From contig CALOFP010000003.1 of the NCBI GenBank assembly GCA_942492635.1, forward strand, positions 1,447,792-1,511,791: a stretch of DNA of 64,000 nt, in the 5' to 3' direction. Made by a program: the position numbers and the translations under genes. This document shows, piece by piece, positions 33,395 through 41,658 of the stretch; the stretch's first letter is position 1; every line of letters begins with the position of its first letter. Below the pieces are notes generated by a model. The model was given only the letters and a program-made list of their open reading frames with translations, was not told the origin of the DNA and did not search any database. Source of the stretch: CALOFP01 sp942492635. GTDB lineage: Bacteria; UBP6; UBA1177; CALOFP01.

Positions 33395-33524
33395 GAGACA
33401 TCGACGAGAAAGAGTGAATTGGGAGCAACCAAAACCGCCGGTACCCTCGTACTCATCCCAAAATCAAGGGCACACAGCAAAACCGACCGATTAAGGCGGC
33501 ACTCTTTCTCATCGACATCCTCCT
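33395..33524. repeat. Inverted repeat B in the region after the NTPase gene
   Basis: Arms 33395-33417 and 33501-33524 pair through TCGANGAGAAAGAGTG with one mismatch and looser pairing beyond. Inverted repeats A and B share the theme ATGTCGA-GA-AA and both are followed or preceded by ATCCCAAAA. The whole region 33071-33788 (about 720 bases) otherwise contains no supported gene. Confidence 0.5.
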
Positions 33525-33788
33525 CCTTGCAACACTGTAAAACTGATTTTAGTGATTTCAAAACAAATAGTCGTTCGACCTAAACAACAAAAACACATTT
33601 TTTAACTATAAGTTCGTTCAATTTAGATCAAACGTTTATAACTTGTATTTTCAAGAGGTTGACCGCCTTAAAAAAACATCCATGCTATTTTCAAGATGGA
33701 GTACCGAGGCCGTCGGACGCTTCAGTCCCGTCCAGAACCAACAGTGAAAATTTTTTTACAAAGTGAAAAAGTTTGATTTAACTACCGA

Positions 33789-35654
33789 TCAGGTCCGTTC
33801 CATCGCCCTGCTCTTTTTGTGCTCATACATTTTCTGGTCTGCGCACTGCATCAGTTGTTCCGGTGTCATATCTTCAATAGGGTTGTCGGGGCAGAGTCCG
33901 TAGCTGAAACTCAAACTGTAGGGGCGATTTTTCTCCGCCTTGACTTTTCCAACGAATTCAAGAATTCGATCAAGAATCTCCCGTGCCTGCTCAATATCAC
34001 AACGGGGAAGAAGAAGCAGAAATTCATCCCCGCCGATTCGGGAGAGCATATCGGAATTTCGAATATGTTCACGAATTGCCTCCACGATGTCCGTTATGTA
34101 ACGGTCTCCCTCATCGTGTCCGAAAATGTCATTAACCTTCTTTAACCCATCGAGATCGATAAAGGCAACTGTAAGAGGAGTTCCGTACCGCCTGGACTGC
34201 TTTATCTGCTGGCGAAGAAGCTCCACTCCCATCCTGCGGTTGTAGCAGCATGTGAGCTGATCAAAAGAGGCAAGTTCCTCCAGTTTTTTTTCATATTTTT
34301 TCCTCTTGGTAATATCAATAGTCATCAACCATGTTTCCCAGTCTGTAATGGGAAATCGGGATGACATCACATACATAGCCACCACCTTCTCATCTCCACT
34401 GCGAGTTTTGATGACGGCCTCCATTTGTGACTGCTCTATTCCTTCGCTCTCATTCACAAGAAGAGCCTTGACGGCCGGTCGTTCACTCTGGGGGAGAATT
34501 CTGTCGAATATATCCGTCAATGTCTCAGCTTCGGCCATGGAGTATCCTGTGATCTCTTCGCTTTTTTTATTCCAGAAAACAATCTGTCGCTCATGGTTCA
34601 AGGCTACTATTGAAACCGGCATGCTCTCAAGGATCACCTTCAGCTGAAGCTCATTCATGGTCATCTCCGCATGCATCTCACCAATCGTATCGAGCATACG
34701 GTTTATATCGTTCTTCAGATCGGCGAATTCATCACTCCCCGAAAGTTGTACCCGCCTTCCCAGAAACTGCTCCTCGCGTATGCTGTCCACTTCCCTGCTC
34801 AGCTTCCTGACACGTCTCACCACCGCAAAACGGAAAAACAGAAAAAGGCATAATGTGAGAAACACGAGACCCACGATGAGAAATTTGAGATAAGTTCCGA
34901 CAGCCCTCTTTCCCGCCTGATAGATACCTCTGGAAAAAATAGTTTCAAGGACGATCCTCTTCCTTCCTTCCAGATCGAAAAAGATAACCGATCCCAGAAT
35001 ATTATTCTCGTCGAGCTCAGCTACCCTGGCTCTCTGCTTTACAGTATCTGTATCCTCTACAATCAGATTGACCGGAGCATTTATGATTGAAGAGAAGCGG
35101 GAGATCAGGTGTCGATCAATAAAAAAGCCGGCACCGAAAACACCGACCGGAGTACCGCTGCGATCGCTTCTCAATACCGGATGAAAGGAAATTACCGCAC
35201 TCTTATCTCCATCATAGACAACAATCCCCGACTGAATTTTTCGGGGAGAAACAGACATGAGAAGATGATCGTCGAATGGAAGCTGCACCATTTTTCCAAG
35301 ATCAAATGCCTTTGAAAGGATCTTTTTGCCATCGCGATCGAGAATGAAAATAAAACCGAGCTCGGAATCCATGAATGTGCTGTCATTCAGATTCGCATAT
35401 TCATACTGAGGATCCGGTTCCAGGATGTAATCGTATGTGGCATCCCAGACGGCCCAGTCCACAACAAACTTCTCAACCATTCGAATCCTGGCTCGAAAAA
35501 GGTTTTCAATACGCTCGACCTTTTCGAGAGTCTCCTGCTTTTCAAGCAGAACGTAACTTTGAAGAAATACACTATCCAGATAAAGGCAGAGAGGTATGAA
35601 AACTGCAAGAGAATAGAAAAGCAGAAATATTTGACCTTTTCTTTGAAGTTTCAA
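33789..35654 (-). CDS. Diguanylate cyclase with CHASE4, HAMP and PAS domains
   Basis: The start is TTG 35654 behind TAGGAG. A first membrane helix (IFLLFYSLAVFIPLCLYL), a CHASE4-type periplasmic sensor (VVDWAVWDATYDYI, then FIFILDRDGK, YDGDKSAVISFHPV), a second helix (FLIVGLVFLTLCLFLFF), HAMP, PAS (VILESMPVSIVALNHERQIVFWNKKSEEITGYS) and GGDEF follow in order. The catalytic motif is RIGGDEF. RNSD sits five residues before GGDEF, so the inhibitory I-site (RxxD) is intact and cyclic di-GMP should limit its own synthesis. No EAL domain is present. It likely controls motility-to-surface switching. The final residues lie near 33789. Confidence 0.93.
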   Translation of the reverse strand: MKLQRKGQIFLLFYSLAVFIPLCLYLDSVFLQSYVLLEKQETLEKVERIENLFRARIRMVEKFVVDWAVWDATYDYILEPDPQYEYANLNDSTFMDSELGFIFILDRDGKKILSKAFDLGKMVQLPFDDHLLMSVSPRKIQSGIVVYDGDKSAVISFHPVLRSDRSGTPVGVFGAGFFIDRHLISRFSSIINAPVNLIVEDTDTVKQRARVAELDENNILGSVIFFDLEGRKRIVLETIFSRGIYQAGKRAVGTYLKFLIVGLVFLTLCLFLFFRFAVVRRVRKLSREVDSIREEQFLGRRVQLSGSDEFADLKNDINRMLDTIGEMHAEMTMNELQLKVILESMPVSIVALNHERQIVFWNKKSEEITGYSMAEAETLTDIFDRILPQSERPAVKALLVNESEGIEQSQMEAVIKTRSGDEKVVAMYVMSSRFPITDWETWLMTIDITKRKKYEKKLEELASFDQLTCCYNRRMGVELLRQQIKQSRRYGTPLTVAFIDLDGLKKVNDIFGHDEGDRYITDIVEAIREHIRNSDMLSRIGGDEFLLLLPRCDIEQAREILDRILEFVGKVKAEKNRPYSLSFSYGLCPDNPIEDMTPEQLMQCADQKMYEHKKSRAMERT

Positions 35655-36003
35655 GCAAATCTCCTATTCAGGGTATATCATATTGTAGGTTATAGAACCG
35701 ACCTGCTCAACAACAATCGGATTCTGCATCTTTCCAGAGAGCCTCATTTTAAATGCCCTGATGCTGAATTAAGATAAAAACTACAACAATCGTCTCTTCT
35801 AGCCGAACAGTACATCAGACATGAAAACAAGATAACCAACCGTATCAACTTCAATATTCCAGCAAACAACCAATCAATTTCGATGGTTTCTAAAAGATTG
35901 AAGCAGCACAATAAATAGTACATTTTCTGAATAGTTTCCACTTTTTGTTGCAAAAAAAACTTCATACCGATAACATTGCGGCGGATTATGAATAGGAGAA
36001 AAA
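35655..36003. other. Divergent intergenic region without recognisable feature
   Basis: About 350 AT-rich bases separate the leftward cyclase from the rightward endonuclease IV gene. It must hold both promoters, but no pair of boxes with proper spacing stood out, and no RNA fold was seen. Confidence 0.5.
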
Positions 36004-36846
36004 ATGAAGTATGTGGGAGCTCACGTAAGCATAGCCGGGGGCATTGAGAATGCACCCAGCAACGCAAGGGAAATCGGAGCAACGGGATTGGCACTCTTTA
36101 CAAAAAACCAGAGGCAGTGGAAAGCCGCACCGTTAAAAGATGAATCCGTAGCGGAATTCAAGAGAAGGTGCAAGGAGTTCAACTTTCCCCCGGAATCCAT
36201 ACTTCCCCATGACAGCTACCTGATCAATCTGGGAGCGCCGGAAGAGGAAAAGCTGGAAAAATCGAGAAACTCCTTCTTTCTAGAAATGGAAAGATGCGAA
36301 AAACTGGGGCTCAAATACCTCAACTTCCATCCCGGAAGCCACCTCAAGGCGATAAGCGAGGACGACTGTCTCCAGAGGATCGCCGAATCGATAAACATGG
36401 CTCTTGAAAAAACAGCAACAGTTAAAGCCGTTATCGAAAATACCGCCGGACAGGGAACGAACGTCGGTTACAGATTCGAGCACCTTGCGGGAATTATTGA
36501 ACTTGTTGAAAAAAAAGAACTTGTAGGAGTATGCCTCGACACATGTCACCTCTTCGCATCAGGATACGATCTGAGAACATTTGAAGCATGCGAAAAAACA
36601 TTTGCCGAATTCGATAAAACAGTTGGATTCTCATATCTGTGCGGAATGCACCTCAACGACTGCAAGAAGGATCTCGGAACAAAGGTGGACCGTCACGAAT
36701 CGCTCGGGCAGGGCACGATCGGAATTGACTGTTTCCGCTACATAATGCAGGACCAACGATTTGACGGAATTCCGCTTATCCTGGAAACCCCGAACCCTGC
36801 AATCTGGCCGGAAGAAATTGGGATGTTGCTAAGCTTCACTCGGTGA
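36004..36846 (+). CDS. nfo: Endonuclease IV (AP endonuclease)
   Basis: Opens MKYVGAHVSIAGGIENAP and contains LALFTKNQRQW, LNFHPGSH, IENTAGQGTN, VGVCLDTCHLFASGYD, GMHLNDCKKDLGTKVDRHESLGQG and ILETPN. These carry the trinuclear zinc ligands of the Nfo TIM barrel. The enzyme cleaves 5' to abasic sites in base-excision repair. AGGAG precedes the ATG. Length (280 residues) is normal. The last codons and stop lie within a perfect 12-bp hairpin (36828-36854) at the edge of an intergenic repeat, which may have replaced the original 3' end. It converges with trmD. Confidence 0.97.
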   Translation: MKYVGAHVSIAGGIENAPSNAREIGATGLALFTKNQRQWKAAPLKDESVAEFKRRCKEFNFPPESILPHDSYLINLGAPEEEKLEKSRNSFFLEMERCEKLGLKYLNFHPGSHLKAISEDDCLQRIAESINMALEKTATVKAVIENTAGQGTNVGYRFEHLAGIIELVEKKELVGVCLDTCHLFASGYDLRTFEACEKTFAEFDKTVGFSYLCGMHLNDCKKDLGTKVDRHESLGQGTIGIDCFRYIMQDQRFDGIPLILETPNPAIWPEEIGMLLSFTR

Positions 36847-36854
36847 AGCTTAGC
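36828..36854. repeat. Perfect 12-bp hairpin containing the nfo stop codon
   Basis: GCTAAGCTTCAC (36828-36839), loop TCG, GTGAAGCTTAGC (36843-36854). The TGA stop (36844-36846) is inside the right arm, so the protein's last residues are encoded by the hairpin. No U-run follows directly. It adjoins the GC-rich repeat at 36855-37036. Confidence 0.85.
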
Positions 36855-37036
36855 AGAACGGCTTGTTGCACAAGCCTTGAGAACGCTTCGCTTGTGAACG
36901 GCGCGCTTCGCGAGCCTTGTGAGCGCCACGCTTTGCGTGGCTACAGCGGGAGAAAAACCTCGGCACTCCTCAAACGAAGGCGTTCACAAGCGCAGCACAG
37001 CGGAGCGTTCTCAAGCCGCAGGCGTTCCCCTTTCCC
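36855..37036. repeat. GC-rich hairpin-forming intergenic repeat, copy 1
   Basis: Built from blocks such as GAACGCTTCGCTTGTGAACG, GCGAGCCTTGTGAGCG and CTACAGCGGGAGAA, with the right side carrying their reverse complements (GAAGGCGTTCACAAGCG, CTCAAGCCGCAGGCGTTC). The arms would fold into a long imperfect hairpin. It fills the space between the convergent nfo and trmD ends. The same blocks recur at 45301-45512, and in decayed form at 53124-53217. Confidence 0.8.
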
Positions 37037-37744
37037 CTAAACGAGCTTGTTAAAAAATCCTTCAGGGAGCTTTTCAAGAAGGTCCGGGCGGCGTTCGGCT
37101 GTCCTCTTCAAGCTGTTTAAAACCCGCCATCTTTCTATTTTCGCATGGTTTCCTGTTGTAAGCACTTCGGGAACTTCGATCCCTTCCCACTCCCTCGGCA
37201 TTGTGTACTGATCGTGCTCGAGAAGAGGCATTGAAAAGCTTTCATACTCTGTCGAATCGGCATTCCCGAGAGCCCCTGGTATGAGTCTGACAACCGCATC
37301 CATGACAACCATGGCTCCCAATTCGCCTCCGGAAAGTATGAAATCTCCAAGGGAAATCTCCCGGGCTCCGCTTTTTTCAAGAAACCTCTGGTCCACGCCT
37401 TCGTAGCGTCCCGCAAGAAAAATCAGCTGGTCATTCGATTCGGCCAGTTCCCGTGCAGTCTCCTGACTGAATGTTTTGCCTCTCGGAGAGAGGTATATGA
37501 AGGTCGAGAGATCCATTTTCGGAATATTTTCATAACATTTCATGAGTTGGGGGGCCTGCATCACGAGACCGGCGCCACCGCCGAATGGTTTGTCGTCCAC
37601 CTGTTTATAGTTTCCCTTTCCGAAATCCCTCAGATCGTGGGCATGAAATTCAAAAAGATTCGATTCGAGGGCGCGACGAACAATACCGTGAGTTAAAAAA
37701 TCATTAAACATTTCAGGGAAAATGGAAATCATATCAAAACGCAT
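37037..37744 (-). CDS. trmD: tRNA (guanine-37-N1)-methyltransferase
   Basis: Opens MRFDMISIFPEMF and has the TrmD signatures DKPFGGGAGLVMQ, FLAGRYEGVDQRF, ISLGDFILSGGELGAMVVMDAVVRLIPG and PEVLTTGNHAKIERWR, the last forming part of the knotted SAM site. It methylates G37 next to the anticodon of tRNAs reading CNN codons and prevents frameshifting. Length (235 residues) is slightly short but normal. It is the last gene of the operon DUF523-rimI-trmD, one base after rimI. In many bacteria trmD is with rpsP, rimM and rplS; here it is not. Confidence 0.97.
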   Translation of the reverse strand: MRFDMISIFPEMFNDFLTHGIVRRALESNLFEFHAHDLRDFGKGNYKQVDDKPFGGGAGLVMQAPQLMKCYENIPKMDLSTFIYLSPRGKTFSQETARELAESNDQLIFLAGRYEGVDQRFLEKSGAREISLGDFILSGGELGAMVVMDAVVRLIPGALGNADSTEYESFSMPLLEHDQYTMPREWEGIEVPEVLTTGNHAKIERWRVLNSLKRTAERRPDLLEKLPEGFFNKLV

Positions 37745-37745
37745 C

Positions 37746-38177
37746 TCAAAGCTCCTTCTTCATGAGAATCGCATCTTCTTTCGGATTGCTGTAGTAATTC
37801 TTTCTTCTTCCTGTTTCCTCAAACAATTCGGAAAGATACAATGTAATTGCAGAACTGTTTGACTGGCGAACTTCAAGGAAAATTTCCGTACACCCTTTTG
37901 ACCTGGCAAAATCAAATCCCTCCTTCAGAAGTTTCCTTCCGATGCCTTCGCCCCTTTTTTCAGGAGAAACAGCGATATTCAGAACCTCCGCCTCTTCGGC
38001 GACAATTGAGAGAAGAAGAAAACCGAAGAGACTATCCGAATCCACAAAAAGGTAAACATTTTTACTCTCCAGATACCCCTTAATGGAGTCAATGGAAAGG
38101 GGCGAAGTGAAACTCGCTCTCTCGATCTCATCAACCTTCTCCAGCATTTCCAAGGAACTATAACGATCCATCAACAT
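37746..38177 (-). CDS. rimI: GNAT acetyltransferase, RimI-like (ribosomal protein S18 alanine N-acetyltransferase)
   Basis: A 143-residue GNAT protein with the acetyl-CoA loop VSPEKRGEGIGRKLLKEGFDFARSKG, the strand EAEVLNIAV and the C-terminal pattern EIFLEVRQSNSSAITLYLSELFEETGRRKNYYSNPKEDAILMKKEL, which is the RimI motif set. RimI acetylates the N-terminal Ala of ribosomal protein S18. It overlaps the DUF523 gene by seven bases and lies one base before trmD, so all three are cotranslated. Another GNAT function cannot be excluded, but the C-terminal NYY motif favours RimI. Confidence 0.88.
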   Translation of the reverse strand: MLMDRYSSLEMLEKVDEIERASFTSPLSIDSIKGYLESKNVYLFVDSDSLFGFLLLSIVAEEAEVLNIAVSPEKRGEGIGRKLLKEGFDFARSKGCTEIFLEVRQSNSSAITLYLSELFEETGRRKNYYSNPKEDAILMKKEL

Positions 38178-38617
38178 ATGTCACCATCCTCATTGTAAAA
38201 CTCCGCTCTCAAATTCTTTTTCAAAAGAGCGGCCCAGATTCCGCAGCCCGCACTCCATCCCTTTCCATGAATGAAAATCCTGTTAAGACCGCAGCTGGGA
38301 CTCTTTTCCTTCAGAATACAGATATCGGGATCGAATCTTTCGGCAACACCGAGAAGTTTATCTGCAGCTTCGAGAAATCCATTCGTGAAAGAATCGCCGG
38401 CTTCGTTAACCATATCCCCCAGGCCTTCCAGGATTTTCTCACCCGAAGCTGTAAGCATGACAGGTTCCCTGGGAGCACTCCGAAAAAACAGATATTCGGG
38501 ACACAATCCGACAATTTCAGCATTCTCCATCTTCTTCATCATTTCGGGAACAGCCCTTTTTTCTCCATCATATCGGCATCCAAATCCCAAAAGGCAGGAA
38601 CTGACAAGAACTTTCAT
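38171..38617 (-). CDS. DUF523 family protein
   Basis: A 148-residue protein with SSCLLGFGCRYDGEKR at the start, VGLCPEYLFFRSAPREPVML in the middle and ILKEKSPSCGLNRIFIHGKGWSAGCGIWAALLKKN near the end, all DUF523 hallmarks with three conserved Cys sites (SCLLG, CPE, SPSCG). Members are predicted cytoplasmic redox or Fe-S-linked proteins with unproven function; some are fused to DUF1722. AAGGAGG precedes the ATG. It opens the DUF523-rimI-trmD operon. Confidence 0.93.
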   Translation of the reverse strand: MKVLVSSCLLGFGCRYDGEKRAVPEMMKKMENAEIVGLCPEYLFFRSAPREPVMLTASGEKILEGLGDMVNEAGDSFTNGFLEAADKLLGVAERFDPDICILKEKSPSCGLNRIFIHGKGWSAGCGIWAALLKKNLRAEFYNEDGDIC

Positions 38618-38965
38618 TTCTCCTCCTTGCCGAAAAAAGTAAACATTTTCAGATCCAACAAGGCGGATTCTTCAATTCGTTTCCGACTCAACTTGTTAAA
38701 GTAAAAGGATAGTTCGGAAAGGAAAATAATCCTTCTTGTTCGGCAGGAGTGAATATAGCAGAAAAAGTAAACATATACAAGAAGTCGGAAGTTGTAGGGA
38801 GTCTGTCCGCCCGGGTACCGATAAAAATTGGATTCAGAAAGATTTCAGATGCCGGTCATTCATTTGAGACTAACCGAGTGCTGTCAGCAAAGATCTTCCG
38901 TTATAAAAAGTCATCGCAATGATAGGTATGTAATGGAAGCCTACTTTTTCTGATCGAACTCTTAC
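38618..38965. other. Intergenic region without recognisable feature
   Basis: About 350 bases between two leftward genes, the DEAD-box helicase and DUF523. It must contain the helicase terminator and the DUF523 promoter, but no clear hairpin-plus-U or -35/-10 pair was found. Confidence 0.5.
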
Positions 38966-40198
38966 CTATCGTCTTCTTTCTCTTTCCGCCCTCTGAGTCC
39001 TTTTTTTGGCAATGAAACGGGCTTTCTCCTCCTCCTGCCTGACTTTTCTTTCGGCAACCTCTTCATGTGTTTCCATGCGGAAACCCTCGATCTCTTCAAC
39101 CGGAATTTTTTTGGAAAGCAGCTTCTCTATTCCGGAAAGAAGATTCTCCTCATCTCTGGAAATGAGCGAATGGGCGACACCGTTGGATCCGGCACGTCCA
39201 GTTCTTCCGATTCTGTGAACATAATCTTCAGGAACATTCGGAAGTTCATAATTTACAACGTAGGGCAGGCTGTCGATGTCAAGTCCACGTGAGGCAATAT
39301 CCGTGGCGACAAGAACCTTAACCTTCCCCTTCTTGAAATCTGCCAAAGACTTTGTCCTTGAAGCCTGGCTCTTATTTCCGTGAATGGCCGCAGCTATAAT
39401 TCCATCATCCTCGAGTTTCTTGGCCAACCGGTTGGCTCCATGCTTGGTTCTTGTGAAGACAAGCACTCTCGACCAATCTCCCTCCCTGATAAGCTTGGAA
39501 AGAAGTTTCTTCTTCTGTCCCTTTCCTACAGGATGTGCCACCTGGGTCACGCTTTCCGCGGCGGTATTTCTCGGTGCAACTTCAATGAGTTCCGGATCGT
39601 TGAGAAGCCCGTCGGCCAGTTTTTTTATCTCGTCGGAGTAGGTCGCTGAAAAAAGAAGGTTCTGACGATTTTCCGGCAGAAGCTTTATCACCTTTTTAAT
39701 ATCGTGGATAAACCCCATATCCAGCATGCGGTCAGCCTCATCAAGAACAAAAATTTCAATTTCCGAAAGATCGACGGTTCCCTGGCGGCTGTGATCCAGA
39801 AGTCTTCCCGGCGTTGCAACGAGAATATCAACTCCCTTCTGCAGACGCTCGATCTGAGGGTTGATATTGACTCCGCCGAACACAACTGCGGATTTCAATT
39901 TAAGCTTACGTCCGTATTCTCTTACGCTCTCGACAACCTGCGCTGCAAGTTCGCGTGTCGGTGTGAGAATAAGGGCCCGGGGATTACCGAAACCGTGTCC
40001 GCTCTCCCTCAGAAGCTGCAACATCGGAAGTGTGAATGCGGCAGTTTTGCCGGTTCCGGTCTGCGCACCTCCGAGAACATCACGTCCGTTTAGAATCGGC
40101 GGAATCGCATTTTTCTGAATCGGAGTGGGCTCCGTATATCCTTTTTTGGTGACGGTAACAACAAGCTCCTCAACAAGTCCCAGTTTTTCAAATGACAT
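38966..40198 (-). CDS. DEAD-box ATP-dependent RNA helicase (RhlE-like)
   Basis: Start at ATG 40198 (MSFEKLGLVEEL) behind GGAG; the ATG further upstream adds 28 residues foreign to the family. Motifs: Q motif GYTEPTPIQKNAIP, I AQTGTGKT, Ia PTRELA, II LDEADRM, III FSATYS, V ATDIASRGLD, VI HRIGRTGRAG. The C-terminus is short and basic (EEKARFIAKKRTQRAERERRR), as in RhlE, without a DeaD-type RNA-binding domain. It unwinds RNA in ribosome assembly, decay or cold adaptation. It diverges from an RRM protein across about 800 bases of shared upstream DNA. Confidence 0.95.
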   Translation of the reverse strand: MSFEKLGLVEELVVTVTKKGYTEPTPIQKNAIPPILNGRDVLGGAQTGTGKTAAFTLPMLQLLRESGHGFGNPRALILTPTRELAAQVVESVREYGRKLKLKSAVVFGGVNINPQIERLQKGVDILVATPGRLLDHSRQGTVDLSEIEIFVLDEADRMLDMGFIHDIKKVIKLLPENRQNLLFSATYSDEIKKLADGLLNDPELIEVAPRNTAAESVTQVAHPVGKGQKKKLLSKLIREGDWSRVLVFTRTKHGANRLAKKLEDDGIIAAAIHGNKSQASRTKSLADFKKGKVKVLVATDIASRGLDIDSLPYVVNYELPNVPEDYVHRIGRTGRAGSNGVAHSLISRDEENLLSGIEKLLSKKIPVEEIEGFRMETHEEVAERKVRQEEEKARFIAKKRTQRAERERRR

Positions 40199-40396
40199 GT
40201 AAAATCTCCATGTGGTGCCTGGAGAATTCAAGAGCAAAATTTCCGGGCAGAGTAAAATTAAATTCAAATCCGATCGGTTCACCCTTCTCGGAATTCCGAT
40301 CGCGGTAACAGCATTTTTGATACGATCAAAAAGGTTAAACTGGAAAAATTGAAAAGAAAAAGACGAATGACGCTGATGAACAGATCAAACATGCGA

Positions 40397-40439
40397 TTCA
40401 AAATCGAAAAAACATCAGTCACCTGATTTCGATTTTGAA
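40397..40439. other. Long bulged hairpin between helicase and RRM genes
   Basis: TTCAAAATCGAA (40397-40408) pairs exactly with TTCGATTTTGAA (40428-40439), and inside it ATCAG pairs with CTGAT around TCAC after a five-base bulge. It is about 200 bases upstream of the helicase start on the minus strand and 560 upstream of the RRM gene. The remaining 40199-41001 region (about 800 bases) has no supported gene; either transcript may have a long leader. Confidence 0.5.
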
Positions 40440-41001
40440 AAAGAATCTCCTTTTATCGCCAAATCCGGTTTCACACAAGAAGTGAACGTATCCAACAGTC
40501 TCTTTATCACCTCTGTCAAATCAACCGGAGTTTACATATTTATCCTTTGCCGTCAATCAAAATAATATTTCTGAACAAACATCCCTCTCTTTTCTGAAAA
40601 TGAGAGATGTGGAAAATTTCACTCTTCCTTCCGCTTCCATAAAATGTTTTGCAACCCGAAATCTTCTAAGGCTGTGACAAGGAGCATGGAACTGAGGAAA
40701 AAATAGAGGAAAGAAGAGAAATGGCATTTCACAAAATCCAATATTTCTGCAAAAACAGAAATAAAAATATTATTTTCAATTCCACTCCCAACTCTCCTGA
40801 AAACCTGAAGGAAGAAGAAGCTCAGAACCTGTTTCCATGAAGTTTCAACATTTCATCCCGCAGTTTTTTTTAAAGATCCATAATAACAATTGACTTTTAG
40901 AAAAATATCATTAGGGTTGACTTCAACAAATCGGATCATACTTCTTATTTTCTGATAGGCGAGTTCGATTTGTAATTTTTTGTTTTTTTTGAGGTAAAAT
41001 C

Positions 41002-41265
41002 ATGTCTAAAAGTATCTACGTTGGAAATCTTAACTACAAAGTAACAAGCGATGACCTTAAATCGATCTTCGAAGAATACGGTCAGGTTTCTTCAGCAAAA
41101 GTCGTTCAGGACTACGACGGTCGTTCAAAGGGATTCGGTTTTGTTGACATGGTAGCTGATGACGATGCACAGAAGGCTGTTGCAGAGCTTGACGGTGCTG
41201 AGTGCGAAGGAAGAACTATGAGAGTTAACTTCGCTCGTCCGAGAAACAACACCAGAAGCTACTAA
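41002..41265 (+). CDS. Single-RRM RNA-binding protein
   Basis: An 87-residue RNA recognition motif: RNP2 SIYVGNLNY (residues 4-12) and RNP1 SKGFGFVDM, with aromatic residues for stacking on RNA, then ECEGRTMRVNFARPRN and a short tail. Stand-alone RRM proteins of this type occur in cyanobacteria and many deltaproteobacteria and are often cold-induced RNA chaperones. GAGG precedes the ATG by about eight bases. Codon use is strikingly uniform (many GTT, GAC, AAA, CGT), suggesting high expression. A strong terminator lies about 120 bases downstream. It is divergent from the RNA helicase. Confidence 0.95.
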   Translation: MSKSIYVGNLNYKVTSDDLKSIFEEYGQVSSAKVVQDYDGRSKGFGFVDMVADDDAQKAVAELDGAECEGRTMRVNFARPRNNTRSY

Positions 41266-41385
41266 TTACGTAATCTTTTCTTCCGATGATCGATTTCAGC
41301 AAAGACATTGATTCTTACATCAAAACCGATCAGCTGACGACTTTATCTTTTCCAGTGTAGTCGACTGAGGAATAATATTTCGTAT

Positions 41386-41412
41386 AAGCCGGGGCATGTC
41401 CCCGGCTTTTTT
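41386..41412 (+). terminator. Intrinsic terminator of the RRM gene
   Basis: AAGCCGGGG, loop CATGT, CCCCGGCTT, followed by TTTT. Nine perfect base pairs and a run of six T make it the clearest terminator in the window. Confidence 0.95.
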
Positions 41413-41615
41413 GCATTCATGCCTGCCACAACAGTTGGTTATTCCGACATATTGTAATTCCAACTCCCAACGGTTAGTTCGGACCGGTCGAAAATTAACA
41501 CATTGAGCTGACGCAAAAAGAAAAACCGCAGGAATCAGCCATTGTTTTAGATATTTATTGAATAAAACCCGATTCTTACACTGGGTTTCGGTTGCGATCT
41601 TTTGAGAAAACTCGC

Positions 41616-41639
41616 AGGGACGTTGCATGCAACGTCCCT
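41616..41639. repeat. 24-bp perfect palindrome of REP type
   Basis: AGGGACGTTGCA (41616-41627) is followed at once by its exact reverse complement (41628-41639). Palindromes beginning TAGGGACG or AGGGGCG are a known class of dispersed REP elements mobilised by RAYT-type transposases. It sits between convergent genes, 19 bases after the aminopeptidase stop. No RAYT gene is in the window. Confidence 0.85.
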
Positions 41640-41658
41640 ACACACCTGAATTCAAAAG

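Noticed and set aside
33114..33583. Two plus-strand open frames of 90 and 140 codons
   Set aside because: They overlap each other in different frames, lack ribosome-binding sites and lie over inverted repeats.
36738..37040. Open frames across repeat copy 1, with sequences like LAKRAVHKRSV
   Set aside because: They translate the GC-rich repeat and the nfo end; the same peptide appears at copy 2 and has no ribosome-binding site.
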